A DNA stretch of 64,000 bases from Clostridiales bacterium 1_7_47FAA (GCA_000155435.1 DS990261.1:180750-244749), one strand, 5' to 3'. Positions 25,732 to 35,468 are shown, counted from the stretch's first letter. Numbers and translations are program-made. Notes: a model not told the origin generated them from the sequence alone.

Positions 25732-26136
25732 ATGGCTGAACAGAACATTATCTGCACGGTCTGTCCCATGGGATGCCGGATGCATGTGGCGGAAGGGCCA
25801 GGGGGAGTCCTGAGTGTGGAGGGGTATACCTGTCCCCGCGGGGAACAGTACGCCAGGGCTGAGTTCATGAATCCTGTCCGTATACTGACCACCACGGTGC
25901 GCGTTAAGAACGCCGAAGGGCCGCTGCTTGCTGCCAGGACGGAAAAACCGGTTCCCAAAGAAAAACTCTCCGAATGTATGGAGATTATCCGGAAAGCGGT
26001 TTTTGAAGCTCCGGTGAAGACCCACCAGGTCCTGATTGAAAATCTGGCAGGAACCGGTGTGGACCTCATTGCCTGCACGGACTGTGCCGATGGCCGGAAC
26101 CCGGCAGTCTCCCTTATTGAACCATGTGAATCGTAA
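25732..26136 (+). CDS. DUF1667 protein (second copy)
   Basis: A 134-residue paralogue of the gene at 19666 with the Cys motifs IICTVCPMGCRM and YTCPRGEQYA. It is longer at the C-terminus (ACTDCADGRNPAVSLIEPC), where the end resembles the FLIEP ending of the TIGR04076 protein in operon 1, perhaps a relic of recombination. It starts two bases after the GlpB-like stop. Confidence 0.8.
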   Translation: MAEQNIICTVCPMGCRMHVAEGPGGVLSVEGYTCPRGEQYARAEFMNPVRILTTTVRVKNAEGPLLAARTEKPVPKEKLSECMEIIRKAVFEAPVKTHQVLIENLAGTGVDLIACTDCADGRNPAVSLIEPCES

Positions 26137-26137
26137 T

Positions 26138-26159
26138 CTGCCGGTTTTATAGACGGCAG
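26138..26159 (+). other. Intra-operon hairpin before the second EutH gene
   Basis: CTGCCG (26138-26143) pairs with CGGCAG (26154-26159) in the 44-bp gap between DUF1667 and EutH. It could be an mRNA processing or partial attenuation site. Confidence 0.4.
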
Positions 26160-26180
26160 CTTAAAAAGGAGGTATTACCC

Positions 26181-27290
26181 TTGACATTTAATAATGTTAT
26201 CCTGTTTATTGTGGCGGTAGGGGTTATTCTGGGAGGCGCGGATAAGCTTATGGGTAATAAGTTCGGTCTCGGTGCAAAGTTCGATGAAGGATTTAATTCC
26301 ATGGGGGGACTGGCCCTGGCAGTGGCAGGTATTGTTGTCCTGGCCCCGGTACTGTCGGACTGGCTGCAGCCAGTGCTGGTTCCGTTATTCGGCCTGATGA
26401 ATGCGGATCCGTCCATGTTTGCCTCCATCATCGCCAATGATATGGGCGGTTATTCCCTGGCCGTTTCCCTGGCCAAAGACTATGAGATAGGCCTGATGTC
26501 AGGGTGTATCACTGCATCCATGCTGGGGTGTACATTGGTATTCTCGCTGCCCGTGGGGCTTGGGCTGATTGAAAAAGAGGACCGGGTATACTTTTTCCAA
26601 GGGCTGCTGATTGGCCTGATTACCATCCCTGTGGGCAGTATCCTTGGGGGAATTGCCGCAGGCTTTGATGTATCGAAAGTACTGATTAACAATATCCCCA
26701 TTGTCATATTTTCCCTGCTGCTGGCCCTTGGCCTGAAATTCGCCCCTGATGCAATGAACCGGGGAGCTGGAGCTTTCGGCACCTTTATTGGCTGGCTTGC
26801 CGTCATAGGAATCATCATCGGTTCATTTACACACCTGACAGGCATTGGTGTTCCTTTGTTTGGAAATGCCGATACAATCATGTCAGGAATGGAGATAGTT
26901 GCCAGCATCGTCATTGTCCTGTGCGGTATCCTGCCGGTACTGGAACTTCTGACGCGGGTGCTGGACAAAGCGCTGAATGCATTCGGCAGGCTGTTGGGCA
27001 TCGATGCCACGTCTGCAGGGGGCCTGATTTTCACATTGGCTAATTCTGTTCCTGTGTATGGCATGATTAAAAAGATGGACCGCAGGGGGAAGGTAATCAA
27101 TGTGGCATGGCTTGTCCCTGCAACCGCTGCTCTGGGAGACCATCTTGGCTTTACTGCGGGCGTTGAGCCGGCAATGATTACACCTATGATAGTAGGCAAA
27201 CTTGCGGCGGGAATCTGTGCCATTGCAATTGCGGGTATCATGACGCGGACGTGGAAGGATGAAGCACCGGGGGTGGCTTCGGCTGAGTAG
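26181..27290 (+). CDS. EutH-family permease (second copy)
   Basis: The 369-residue paralogue of the gene at 14317 shares FDEGFNSMGGLALAVAGIVV, IIANDMGGYSLAVSLAK and TAALGDHLGFTAGV. It uses a TTG start at 26181, ten bases after AAGGAGG. Here the permease is last in the operon, whereas in the first copy it is first, so the two modules are not a simple recent tandem duplication. Ten or so membrane helices. The transported substrate is unknown. Confidence 0.8.
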   Translation: MTFNNVILFIVAVGVILGGADKLMGNKFGLGAKFDEGFNSMGGLALAVAGIVVLAPVLSDWLQPVLVPLFGLMNADPSMFASIIANDMGGYSLAVSLAKDYEIGLMSGCITASMLGCTLVFSLPVGLGLIEKEDRVYFFQGLLIGLITIPVGSILGGIAAGFDVSKVLINNIPIVIFSLLLALGLKFAPDAMNRGAGAFGTFIGWLAVIGIIIGSFTHLTGIGVPLFGNADTIMSGMEIVASIVIVLCGILPVLELLTRVLDKALNAFGRLLGIDATSAGGLIFTLANSVPVYGMIKKMDRRGKVINVAWLVPATAALGDHLGFTAGVEPAMITPMIVGKLAAGICAIAIAGIMTRTWKDEAPGVASAE

Positions 27291-27355
27291 GCGATTGTGG
27301 ACATGGCGTCCCACGCCAGCATCATCTCATTGGAAATCAAGGGCAGATAAAAGAT

Positions 27356-27396
27356 AATGCGGTATGTGTACGGATGGATTGGACACATACCGCATT
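27356..27396. terminator. Hairpin after the second EutH operon
   Basis: A perfect 14-bp stem (AATGCGGTATGTGT at 27356-27369 with its complement at 27383-27396) and a 13-base loop. A strong T-run is missing, so termination is likely but not certain. The remaining gap to the recQ-like gene (27397-27693) holds only its promoter as far as I can see. Confidence 0.6.
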
Positions 27397-27483
27397 TGCA
27401 TTGTGCCTGATTTTAATATGCAGGAATATGCGGTCTTATTTTCCGGTCATTTTATCGTTTTATCGCTTTTGTATCAACTGCTA

Positions 27484-27512
27484 TTGTAATCGCCATATAA
27501 ATCCGCTATAAT
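27484..27512 (+). promoter_or_regulatory. Promoter upstream of the recQ-like gene
   Basis: TTGTAA at 27484-27489, a 17-bp spacer and TATAAT at 27507-27512. The long leader of about 175 bases to the start at 27694 holds no recognised RNA element. Confidence 0.6.
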
Positions 27513-27693
27513 GAATACATTCTTATTTATCTAAAAACAGTACCTCCATCAGATCCATATCTTCATCAACCGGCATTTTGCCTGGTCCTCACATCAACCC
27601 CATCAGAAAAAGCGATTATCACTTGAAGTAAAAATCAAACTCCCATATAATGAAAGGTATGGACAAAACACATTTTCACAGAAGGAAAGACAA

Positions 27694-30168
27694 ATGACAC
27701 AATATGAAATTTTAAAACAATACTTTGGATATGACACATTCAGGGACGGACAGGATGTGCTGATTAACAGCATCTTAGAGGGGCGGGATGTGCTGGGCGT
27801 CATGCCCACGGGCGCGGGCAAGTCCCTGTGCTATCAGATCCCGGCCCTTATGATGGACGGGATTACCCTGGTCATCTCACCTTTAATATCCCTGATGAAG
27901 GACCAGGTGAGCAACCTGAACCAGGTGGGTATCCTGGCTGCCTTTATTAACAGTTCCCTGACCGCGTCCCAGTATATAAAGGTGCTGGAACTGGCGAGGG
28001 CCGGCCGGTATCCCATTATCTATGTGGCGCCGGAGCGGCTGATGTCCGAGGATTTCCTCCGGTTCGCCCTGGATGGACGGGTTAAGATATCCATGGTTGC
28101 GGTGGACGAGGCCCACTGTGTGTCCCAATGGGGGCAGGACTTCAGGCCAAGCTATCTGAAGATTGTGGATTTTATAAACCAGCTGCCGGTAAGGCCCATT
28201 GTAAGCGCGTTTACCGCAACGGCCACGGCGGAGGTCAGGGACGATATCATCGATATCCTTATGCTCAGGAACCCCAATGTGATGACAACCGGATTTGACC
28301 GTTCCAATCTTTATTTTGCCGTCCAAAGCCCAAAGGATAAGTACGCCACCCTGGTGAACTATCTGGAACGCCATAAGGGGGAGAGCGGAATCATCTACTG
28401 CCTGACCAGGAAGGTGGTGGAGGAAGTCTGCAGCCAGCTTATGCGGGAAGGATTTTCCATGACCAGGTATCATGCCGGTTTAAGTGACAGCGAACGCAAG
28501 CGTAACCAGGAAGATTTCATCTATGACAGGGCACAGATCATGGTGGCGACCAATGCCTTCGGTATGGGAATCGACAAGTCCAATGTCAGGTTCGTGGTAC
28601 ATTACAATATGCCGAAGAATATGGAATCCTATTATCAGGAAGCCGGAAGGGCCGGGCGTGACGGTGAGCCTTCGGAGTGTATCCTTTTATACGGCGGACA
28701 GGATGTGGTGACAAACCAGTTCTTTATTGACCATAACCAGGATAACGAGGCGCTGGATCCGGTGACCCGTGAGATTGTCATGGAGCGGGACAGGGAACGG
28801 CTGCGCAAGATGACATTTTACTGTTTTACCAATGAGTGCCTGAGGGATTACATACTGCGCTACTTCGGGGAATACGGCAGCAATTACTGCGGGAACTGCT
28901 CCAACTGCCTGAGCCAGTTTGAAGAGGTGGACGTGACGGAGATTGCCAGGGCGCTGATTGGGTGTGTTGAGAACTGCCGGCAGAGGTATGGGACCAATGT
29001 GATCATTGATACGGTCCATGGGGCCAATACGGCGAAAATCCGGAATTACAGGATGGATGAAAGTGCATTTTACGGAGCGCTGTCAAAGGTTCCCACTTAT
29101 AAACTGCGGCAGGTGATGAACCATCTGATGTTAAAAGAATACCTGGCAGTGACAAATGATGAGTATGCGATTGTGAAGCTTACCGGCAATTCCAGACGGG
29201 TAATGGAAGATGGCGAGCCGGTTACGATGAAGATGGCAAAGGAGCTGGAACATCCGGCGAAGATAAAGGAAGGGAAGAAGCCTAAGAAGGGAAAGGCTGC
29301 CGGCATATCACTTCTGGATTCGGACGAAGGATTATTTGAAAAGCTGCGGGCGCTGCGGACGGAAATCGCCAAAGAGGAAGGCGTGCCGCCTTATATTGTG
29401 TTCTCGGATAAGACCCTGGTCTCCATGTGCATGGTTAAGCCCGGGACGAAGTCTGAGATGCTTTCGGTATCCGGGGTCGGGGAATTTAAGTTTGAGAAGT
29501 ACGGAGAGCGTTTTTTGGAGTGTGTAAAAGCAGAGGTGGGGGAAAGGAAGCCTGCATCTGCGCTGCCGGTCAACAGGCAGGAAAATGAAAAAAATGTTAG
29601 GAACAGCCCGGAGGACTGGATGGATGAGCCGTCCTATTATAGTGACGATGATTTGTATTTTACCAGCGACAGTGATGACTTTGAAGACTGGAACCTGGAG
29701 ACGGCCATGGCTGCCTGGGAAACTGGAAGCCAGGAAAGGGAAGCAGAGGGCCATAAGCCTGCATCCCATGGCGGGGCCGTGGAGATGGGTACGGTTAAGA
29801 AGAAGGGCAAAAAGTCTAAGACAGAGTTCGTGATGACAGAGGAACTGGCAGAACAGATCCATTATTCGGAACGCGTCTCCCTCAGTGATTTCATCGGACA
29901 GATGAATGATCTGCGTGACGGGGATGCCATGAAGCGGCTGACCATAAAATCAGTGGAGCAGTGGCTGATGGACAAGGGATGTTTTGAAGTGTGGTTTTTA
30001 AACGGGACTCCCCGGAAGCGCCTGACGGACAAGGGGGAGGAGTTTGGGATCATGGCGGAGAAGAGGCTTAGTGAGAAGGGAAATGAATATGATGTGTTCT
30101 TTTATTCGGAAGAGGCACAGCACAGCATTGTGGAATGGCTGTCACGGAGTGGATGGGGCCGTGAATGA
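27694..30168 (+). CDS. recQ: RecQ-type ATP-dependent DNA helicase
   Basis: The 824-residue helicase has motif I MPTGAGKSLCYQIPA, the DEAH box VDEAHCVSQWGQDFR, motif VI YYQEAGRAGRDG and a zinc-binding cysteine set (CLRDYILRYFGEYGSNYCGN, then CSNC). An HRDC-like domain follows near residues 550-610 (LFEKLRALRTEIAKEEGVPP). After an acidic linker of about 100 residues comes an extra C-terminal RQC-minor-like domain (SDFIGQMNDLRDGDAMKRLT). It unwinds DNA 3'-5' in repair. It is larger than E. coli RecQ (about 610) because of the linker and last domain. A terminator follows. Confidence 0.9.
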   Translation: MTQYEILKQYFGYDTFRDGQDVLINSILEGRDVLGVMPTGAGKSLCYQIPALMMDGITLVISPLISLMKDQVSNLNQVGILAAFINSSLTASQYIKVLELARAGRYPIIYVAPERLMSEDFLRFALDGRVKISMVAVDEAHCVSQWGQDFRPSYLKIVDFINQLPVRPIVSAFTATATAEVRDDIIDILMLRNPNVMTTGFDRSNLYFAVQSPKDKYATLVNYLERHKGESGIIYCLTRKVVEEVCSQLMREGFSMTRYHAGLSDSERKRNQEDFIYDRAQIMVATNAFGMGIDKSNVRFVVHYNMPKNMESYYQEAGRAGRDGEPSECILLYGGQDVVTNQFFIDHNQDNEALDPVTREIVMERDRERLRKMTFYCFTNECLRDYILRYFGEYGSNYCGNCSNCLSQFEEVDVTEIARALIGCVENCRQRYGTNVIIDTVHGANTAKIRNYRMDESAFYGALSKVPTYKLRQVMNHLMLKEYLAVTNDEYAIVKLTGNSRRVMEDGEPVTMKMAKELEHPAKIKEGKKPKKGKAAGISLLDSDEGLFEKLRALRTEIAKEEGVPPYIVFSDKTLVSMCMVKPGTKSEMLSVSGVGEFKFEKYGERFLECVKAEVGERKPASALPVNRQENEKNVRNSPEDWMDEPSYYSDDDLYFTSDSDDFEDWNLETAMAAWETGSQEREAEGHKPASHGGAVEMGTVKKKGKKSKTEFVMTEELAEQIHYSERVSLSDFIGQMNDLRDGDAMKRLTIKSVEQWLMDKGCFEVWFLNGTPRKRLTDKGEEFGIMAEKRLSEKGNEYDVFFYSEEAQHSIVEWLSRSGWGRE

Positions 30169-30210
30169 TTTAATCCGGATAAATTGTCAATAACTTAACA
30201 CAATCCAGCA

Positions 30211-30238
30211 GGGCAGACCATGGACAGTCTGCCCTTTT
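30211..30238 (+). terminator. Terminator after recQ-like gene
   Basis: GGGCAGAC (30211-30218) pairs with GTCTGCCC (30227-30234), followed by TTTTCT. Confidence 0.85.
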
Positions 30239-30348
30239 CTCCCCTGTTTTGTCTGGATTGCTTGTTCATCATGCATAAACATATTTTGCTTTATTACATT
30301 TCCGTGATATAATAACAGAAAAATACAGAAAGTGGAACCGTTGGGGAT

Positions 30349-31956
30349 ATGGGGATGCAAAAGAATAAAAAGTGGTATCGAAGGTTTTGTTTCACAGCCT
30401 TTTTCCTGTTAATCAATGTATTGGCTGTTCTGGTATTGGGCAAAAGGGAGGCCCTGTCTGTGGATGCCGGCATGTCGGAACATGCAGAAGCTTCCATGGA
30501 GGGGGTGGAGGACGTGATGGGGAACTACATACATTCCTTCCGGCTGTTTGCCCACATGATGGCCCGCGAGATTGAGGAACATCCGGACCCGGATGCAATC
30601 TGGGATTATCTGAAGGAGATGGATTCCCGGATGCTGGAGATTGAGGGGGACACATTTGACGGGCTTTATATGTATTACAAAGGACGGTACCTGTACAGCT
30701 GGGATACCCCGTATTCAGAGTATGAGGATACGGGCTATGAGGCAACGTCACGTCCATGGTATACGGATGCGGTGAAGGGGGATGGACGGATTGTGTTCAC
30801 GCCGCCTTATATGAGTTATGCAAACCACTACATACTTTCCACCATTTCTCAGCTGCAGCCGGATGGGGAAACCGTGTTTGCCTACGATATACGCATGGGG
30901 GACATACAGGAGCTTGTGTCCTCAATGAAGGCGTATGACGGGGAGCAGATGCTGTTGTTTGATAATAATGGAACGGTTATCGGAAGTATGGATGAGGATT
31001 ATCTGGGCGGGAACCTGTATACGTCCCAGGCAGAGGCAAAGTCCGCGCTGAACGCTTCCATGGAGGCTTCCCTGGAACTGTCCGGGGAACAGCGGGAGAA
31101 GATGGATGAGCAGATCCAGTCGGCATCTGCCTTCCATGCGTTCCGCGCAAGCCTTAACAGCGGTCTGCCAAGGCTGCTGGAGCAGGAGGGGACGGCACTG
31201 CGTGTAAAGCTTGGGAACAGGGATTACTATGGTTACCTGCGCCACGGGGATATGTACCATGTCATCATACTGGTGCCTGTACTGTCCATGCTGAAGGCCA
31301 CGGTACAGGTCTGGCTTGTTCCGTTCCTGCTTCTGGAACTGCTGCTCATCTATGGGGCAGGGCGTGTCACCAAGGAACAGAAGAACAGGGAGCTGCGCGC
31401 GGCTTATGTGGAACTGGGGCAGATGCAGAAGCGTCTGGAGCTTGCCCTGACGGCGGCCCAGAGGGCTGCTGCGGTTGATGACCTGACGGGCCTGATGAAT
31501 TTTAAGTCATTCCGTGAAAATGTATCCAAATGCATTGAAGCCATGGAACCGGATCAGAGCGGTATCCTTATCATGCTGGACGGCGACCATTTTAAACTGA
31601 TTAATGATAATTACGGACACCTGGTGGGCGATGAGGTGATTAAACTATCGGCCCAGATGATAATCGGGCGTATCAGGACAATCGACCTTGCGTCCCGGCT
31701 CCATGGGGATGAGTTTTCCATATTTGTGGCCAATACAAATGATTATTCGGTTGCCGCGCGGATTGTGGAGGATATCAACCATACCCTGTCAGGGGAGGCG
31801 GTTAGGAGGAATATCCCGCCCATAACACTGTCCGCGGGTGCCGTGATTGCACATGGAGGGGACAGCTACGCGGAGCTGGCAAAGCTGGCAGATGCCGCCC
31901 TGTACCGGGCCAAGGAAACCCATGACGGCGGGTTCGCCAGTGCGGCCGTTTCCTGA
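30349..31956 (+). CDS. Cache-GGDEF protein, probable diguanylate cyclase
   Basis: At 535 residues, it has a first membrane helix at about residues 12-32, a 280-residue extracytoplasmic dCache-like sensor (YSWDTPYSEYEDTG, RPWYTDAVKGDGRIVFTPPY), a second helix near 305-340, and a C-terminal GGDEF domain starting at VDDLTGLMNFKSF. The signature reads HGDEF instead of GGDEF, so the first glycine is replaced. Activity is possible but not assured. No EAL or HD-GYP partner is close. A LysR gene follows after 16 bp, which suggests co-transcription. Confidence 0.85.
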   Translation: MGMQKNKKWYRRFCFTAFFLLINVLAVLVLGKREALSVDAGMSEHAEASMEGVEDVMGNYIHSFRLFAHMMAREIEEHPDPDAIWDYLKEMDSRMLEIEGDTFDGLYMYYKGRYLYSWDTPYSEYEDTGYEATSRPWYTDAVKGDGRIVFTPPYMSYANHYILSTISQLQPDGETVFAYDIRMGDIQELVSSMKAYDGEQMLLFDNNGTVIGSMDEDYLGGNLYTSQAEAKSALNASMEASLELSGEQREKMDEQIQSASAFHAFRASLNSGLPRLLEQEGTALRVKLGNRDYYGYLRHGDMYHVIILVPVLSMLKATVQVWLVPFLLLELLLIYGAGRVTKEQKNRELRAAYVELGQMQKRLELALTAAQRAAAVDDLTGLMNFKSFRENVSKCIEAMEPDQSGILIMLDGDHFKLINDNYGHLVGDEVIKLSAQMIIGRIRTIDLASRLHGDEFSIFVANTNDYSVAARIVEDINHTLSGEAVRRNIPPITLSAGAVIAHGGDSYAELAKLADAALYRAKETHDGGFASAAVS

Positions 31957-31972
31957 CTATGAGGATGATCCT

Positions 31973-32854
31973 ATGAAATTACACCAATTACAATACTTCT
32001 GCGCCGCATGCAGAAGCGGCAACATAACCAGGGCTGCTGCTGAGCTTCATGTCTCCCAGCCCTCTATCTCCATGGCAATCAGGGAACTGGAAAATGAGTT
32101 TGGGGTCCTGCTTCTTCAAAGGAACAACAAGGGGTTTGAGATAACCCGGGAAGGCACGTATTTTTATGAAAGGGCCATGGTGCTGCTGGAACAGGCGGAT
32201 GAGCTGAACCAGATGATGTGCGATATGGGGAACCAGAGGAAACGGATTAATCTGGGTATTCCTCCCATGATCGGAACCTTCCTGTTTCCAAAAATGTACA
32301 GGGAATTCAGGAAAGCCTTCCCGGAGGTCATGCTCAACTCCCGGGAAGGCGGAAGCCGGTATCTCCTGGAAATGCTGGATGACAGTACCCTGGATTTCGC
32401 CATCCTGCCCACCAACCAGCTGTCGGAAGACGCTTATAATATCCTGAAGATGACGGACACGGAAACCGTGTTCTGCGTGTCAAAGGACCATCCTCTGGCC
32501 AACCATGAAACCGTTTCAATCCAGGAGATAAAAGAGGAGCCGCTCATCATGTTTAATGACGGCTTTTATCAGAATGTGGTGATTAAGGAGAGGTTTGAAA
32601 AGGAAGGCTACCGGCCGAACATACTGCATTATTCCAGCCAGTTCTATACCATCAGGGAGTTCATATCCGACGGGATTACAGGCGGGTTCATGTTCCGGGA
32701 CATAGCCCAGGCCGTGCCGGATATCAAGGGCATATCCCTGGAGGACCCGCTGCATATCCAGATTGGACTGGTCTGGAAAAAGAACCAGCATATGTTCCAT
32801 GATGCTGCAAGGTTCCTGGAATTCACGAAGAAGTATGTAAAATCCAATATGTAA
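31973..32854 (+). CDS. LysR-family transcriptional regulator
   Basis: The 293-residue protein starts at 31973 with MKLHQLQYFCAACRSGNITRAA, the LysR helix-turn-helix, and SQPSISMAIRELENEFGVLL as recognition helix and linker. The rest is the substrate-binding-like effector domain. A longer in-frame extension from 31847 overlaps the GGDEF gene and is rejected. The target is not evident; the two-component system downstream is the nearest candidate. Confidence 0.85.
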   Translation: MKLHQLQYFCAACRSGNITRAAAELHVSQPSISMAIRELENEFGVLLLQRNNKGFEITREGTYFYERAMVLLEQADELNQMMCDMGNQRKRINLGIPPMIGTFLFPKMYREFRKAFPEVMLNSREGGSRYLLEMLDDSTLDFAILPTNQLSEDAYNILKMTDTETVFCVSKDHPLANHETVSIQEIKEEPLIMFNDGFYQNVVIKERFEKEGYRPNILHYSSQFYTIREFISDGITGGFMFRDIAQAVPDIKGISLEDPLHIQIGLVWKKNQHMFHDAARFLEFTKKYVKSNM

Positions 32855-32987
32855 CGTGATTGATCATCCGGGAGCGCAGGCATCACGGGCTGTACAACAC
32901 AATATAGGTAATGCAGTTCCATGGGCAGTTCCATGGCAAATGGCCTGGACAGGAAAACGTCCGGTTCCGGAAGGGGGATAAAAAAGC

Positions 32988-34703
32988 GTGAAACGGCTTT
33001 TGGGTCTGGGTGCATTTAAGAATGCCCCCATCCGTAAGAAGTTGATACTGTCCACATGGCTGGTGGCGATTGTGCCCATTGTGGTCATATTTGCAGTGGT
33101 TTTCTTTGTGTTTGTCAATACGGGGGCGGAGAGCGCCAGGCGCCAGGCCCAGCTTTTGCTGGATAAGACCGTGGAGGAGATGGACGGGTATTATAACCAG
33201 GCCCAGGAAAGCCTGGGCTTCATGGTCACGGATATGAATGTGCAGACAGCCATTGATAATTATGTGGCGGGCACATATAAGGAGCAGCTTGACCTGCGGG
33301 ATTTCCTTAGGAACAGGCTTGCCAATGTGTCCACGGTGGGAAGACGGACAGGCGCCATCGCCATCTATATCAGGGAGGCGGACAAGACGTATTCCAGGGA
33401 TTTTTCGGACCAGCCGCTGTCCAGGATATATGGCGGGCTGCCCTGGTTTTCGGACCTGCTGTCAGGAAGGAAAGCATTTGTGCGGACCGAAGGAATCTCC
33501 GTGCAGGATAAGAGGCCGGTCTGGATCCTGGCCTCCAACATCATCAGCGTGCGCAACGGGGAGGTTCTGGGCCTGGTTTATATGGAACTGGATAAGCAGG
33601 CCATGATCCAGCCCTTTTATGACCTGGTGTCCGGGGATGGGGATTGCATTGTGTTTGAAGGCAACAGGATCATCTCAGGACAGGAACGGACGGAGGGAGG
33701 GTTTGTGTCCCTGTACTCCTATTCACGGATGTTTGACAGCCAGGTGGAGTACAGGCTTCAGATGAAGGAGCTGCGCCAGGGGTACACGGCGGCCTTTGTG
33801 TACTTCATGGCAGGCATGGCGGTGCTGGTGCTCCTGATTTATCTGATGGACAGGTTGCTGGCGGACTGGGTGGCCGGCAGGATCATACGGCTGGGGGAAG
33901 CCACCAGACGGATTGCGGCCGGGGACCTGGAGGTGGAGGTTAAGGACGGGCTGAAGGATGAAATCGGGGAACTTGCGCGCAGCTTCAATACCATGGCAAG
34001 GGATATGAAACAGCTGATTGAAAATGAGTACCTGGTGAAGATTGAGAGCCAGCAGGCAACCCTGCGCGCCCTCCAGAGCCAGATCAATCCCCATTTTGTC
34101 TATAATACGCTGGAGAGCATTTCCATGATGGCCCTGGTCAGGGACCACTATGAGATTGTGGATATGACCCAGGCATTTTCCATGATGATGCGCTATTCCA
34201 TGGAGCCGTCCCCTCTGGTAACGGTACAGGAGGAACTGGAAAATGTAAGGAATTATGTGACCATCCAGAAAATCCGTTTCCCGGACCGGTTCCGGATGGA
34301 ATACCGGGTGGAGGAATCGTGCCTGCAGGAAAAACTGCCCCGGCTTACCATACAGCCATTGGTGGAAAATGCCTTCCGGCACGGGTTTGAGGACACGCCC
34401 AACCATAAGCGCATCCTGGTTTCCATCTGCAGGCGGAGGGGATTTTTGGAGCTGAGGATATTTAATGACGGGACCACGGTTTCCCATGAACGGTTATTAA
34501 GGGTGCGGTTCCTGCTGGACCCGGACTGCCAGGAGAACACCATGGACTGTTATGCGCTGCGCAATTTAAGCCGGAGGTTAAGGCTTCTGTTTGGGGAAAG
34601 GAGCCGGGTGACCCTGCGTTCCGGCGCAGGGACCGGGACCATTGTGTCCCTGAGGATTCCATTGGAAAGGGGGGAGGAGCATGAAACGGATCCTGGTGTG
34701 TGA
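32988..34703 (+). CDS. YesM-type sensor histidine kinase
   Basis: The 571-residue kinase has a membrane helix at about residues 19-45, an extracytoplasmic sensor domain, a second helix near 265-290, a HAMP segment (RRIAAGDLEVEVKDGLKDEI), and a His_kinase domain in which QSQINPHFVYNTLESISMMA holds the phosphoacceptor His. TIQPLVENAFRHGF is the ATP-binding N box. YesM-type kinases sense oligosaccharides or their binding proteins. GTG start at 32988 after GGGGGAT. Its end overlaps the response regulator by 23 bp. Confidence 0.9.
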   Translation: MKRLLGLGAFKNAPIRKKLILSTWLVAIVPIVVIFAVVFFVFVNTGAESARRQAQLLLDKTVEEMDGYYNQAQESLGFMVTDMNVQTAIDNYVAGTYKEQLDLRDFLRNRLANVSTVGRRTGAIAIYIREADKTYSRDFSDQPLSRIYGGLPWFSDLLSGRKAFVRTEGISVQDKRPVWILASNIISVRNGEVLGLVYMELDKQAMIQPFYDLVSGDGDCIVFEGNRIISGQERTEGGFVSLYSYSRMFDSQVEYRLQMKELRQGYTAAFVYFMAGMAVLVLLIYLMDRLLADWVAGRIIRLGEATRRIAAGDLEVEVKDGLKDEIGELARSFNTMARDMKQLIENEYLVKIESQQATLRALQSQINPHFVYNTLESISMMALVRDHYEIVDMTQAFSMMMRYSMEPSPLVTVQEELENVRNYVTIQKIRFPDRFRMEYRVEESCLQEKLPRLTIQPLVENAFRHGFEDTPNHKRILVSICRRRGFLELRIFNDGTTVSHERLLRVRFLLDPDCQENTMDCYALRNLSRRLRLLFGERSRVTLRSGAGTGTIVSLRIPLERGEEHETDPGV

Positions 34704-35403
34704 GGATGAGGATTTAATCCGCAAGGGCATCTGTAAAATCGTGGAGAGCGTGTGCCAGGATGTCCAGGTACAGGAGTGCGATAACGGGATGGAGGGCTAT
34801 AAGGCCATCGCAATGTGGAATCCCCATGTGGTGATCACGGATATCCGCATGCCTGTGATGGATGGCCTGGCAATGATTGAAAAGGCCCAGGCTGACGGGG
34901 CCAGGTGCAGCTATGTGATCATCAGCGCGTACCGGGACTTTGAATACGCCAGGACGGCTATCCGCTGCGGTGTGCGGGAATATCTCTTAAAGCCCCTGAA
35001 CCGGTTTGAGGTGGCGGCCTGCCTGGAACGCCTTCTGGATATAAAGGCAGAGGTGAGGACGGTAAATGGCAGCGGTAAGACGGAGGCCGCGGATGATGGG
35101 GGAAGCATCGGGAAGGCAATCCAGTACATAGAGAATAATTTTTACCGCAGTATCAGCCTGGAGGAGGTGAGCCAGGCGGTCCACATGAATACGGCTTATT
35201 TCTCCACGCTGTTTAAGAAGCAGACCGGGAAAAAATACATTGATTATGTGACGGACCTGCGCATGGAGAAGGCGCGCAAGCTGATTCTCAACACGGACCT
35301 TAAGATTGGAGCCATTGCGGAGATGGTGGGATATGGGAGTACCAAGCATTTTACAAGGATTTATAAGGAAAAATTTGGGACCACACCCAATGCGGACCGT
35401 TGA
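34681..35403 (+). CDS. AraC-type response regulator (YesN type)
   Basis: The 240-residue protein has a receiver domain (RILVCEDEDLIRKGI; phospho-Asp in VVITDIRMPVMDG; Lys in YLLKPLN) and a C-terminal AraC DNA-binding domain (QAVHMNTAYFSTLFKKQTG and GYGSTKHFTRIYKEKFG). At 240 residues it is shorter than most YesN proteins because the linker is short. It overlaps the kinase gene and lies upstream of the ABC transporter genes that it probably activates. Confidence 0.9.
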   Translation: MKRILVCEDEDLIRKGICKIVESVCQDVQVQECDNGMEGYKAIAMWNPHVVITDIRMPVMDGLAMIEKAQADGARCSYVIISAYRDFEYARTAIRCGVREYLLKPLNRFEVAACLERLLDIKAEVRTVNGSGKTEAADDGGSIGKAIQYIENNFYRSISLEEVSQAVHMNTAYFSTLFKKQTGKKYIDYVTDLRMEKARKLILNTDLKIGAIAEMVGYGSTKHFTRIYKEKFGTTPNADR

Positions 35404-35468
35404 TATAGACAAAATATTAACGTATTATCGTCAAAAACTATAAAAATAGCACTAAAACCAAATTTTAC

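Noticed and set aside
14317-27290. Ethanolamine utilisation (eut) locus
   Set aside because: Only EutH-like permeases are present. No EutBC lyase, microcompartment shell or EutVW regulators, and no eut-type RNA elements were seen.
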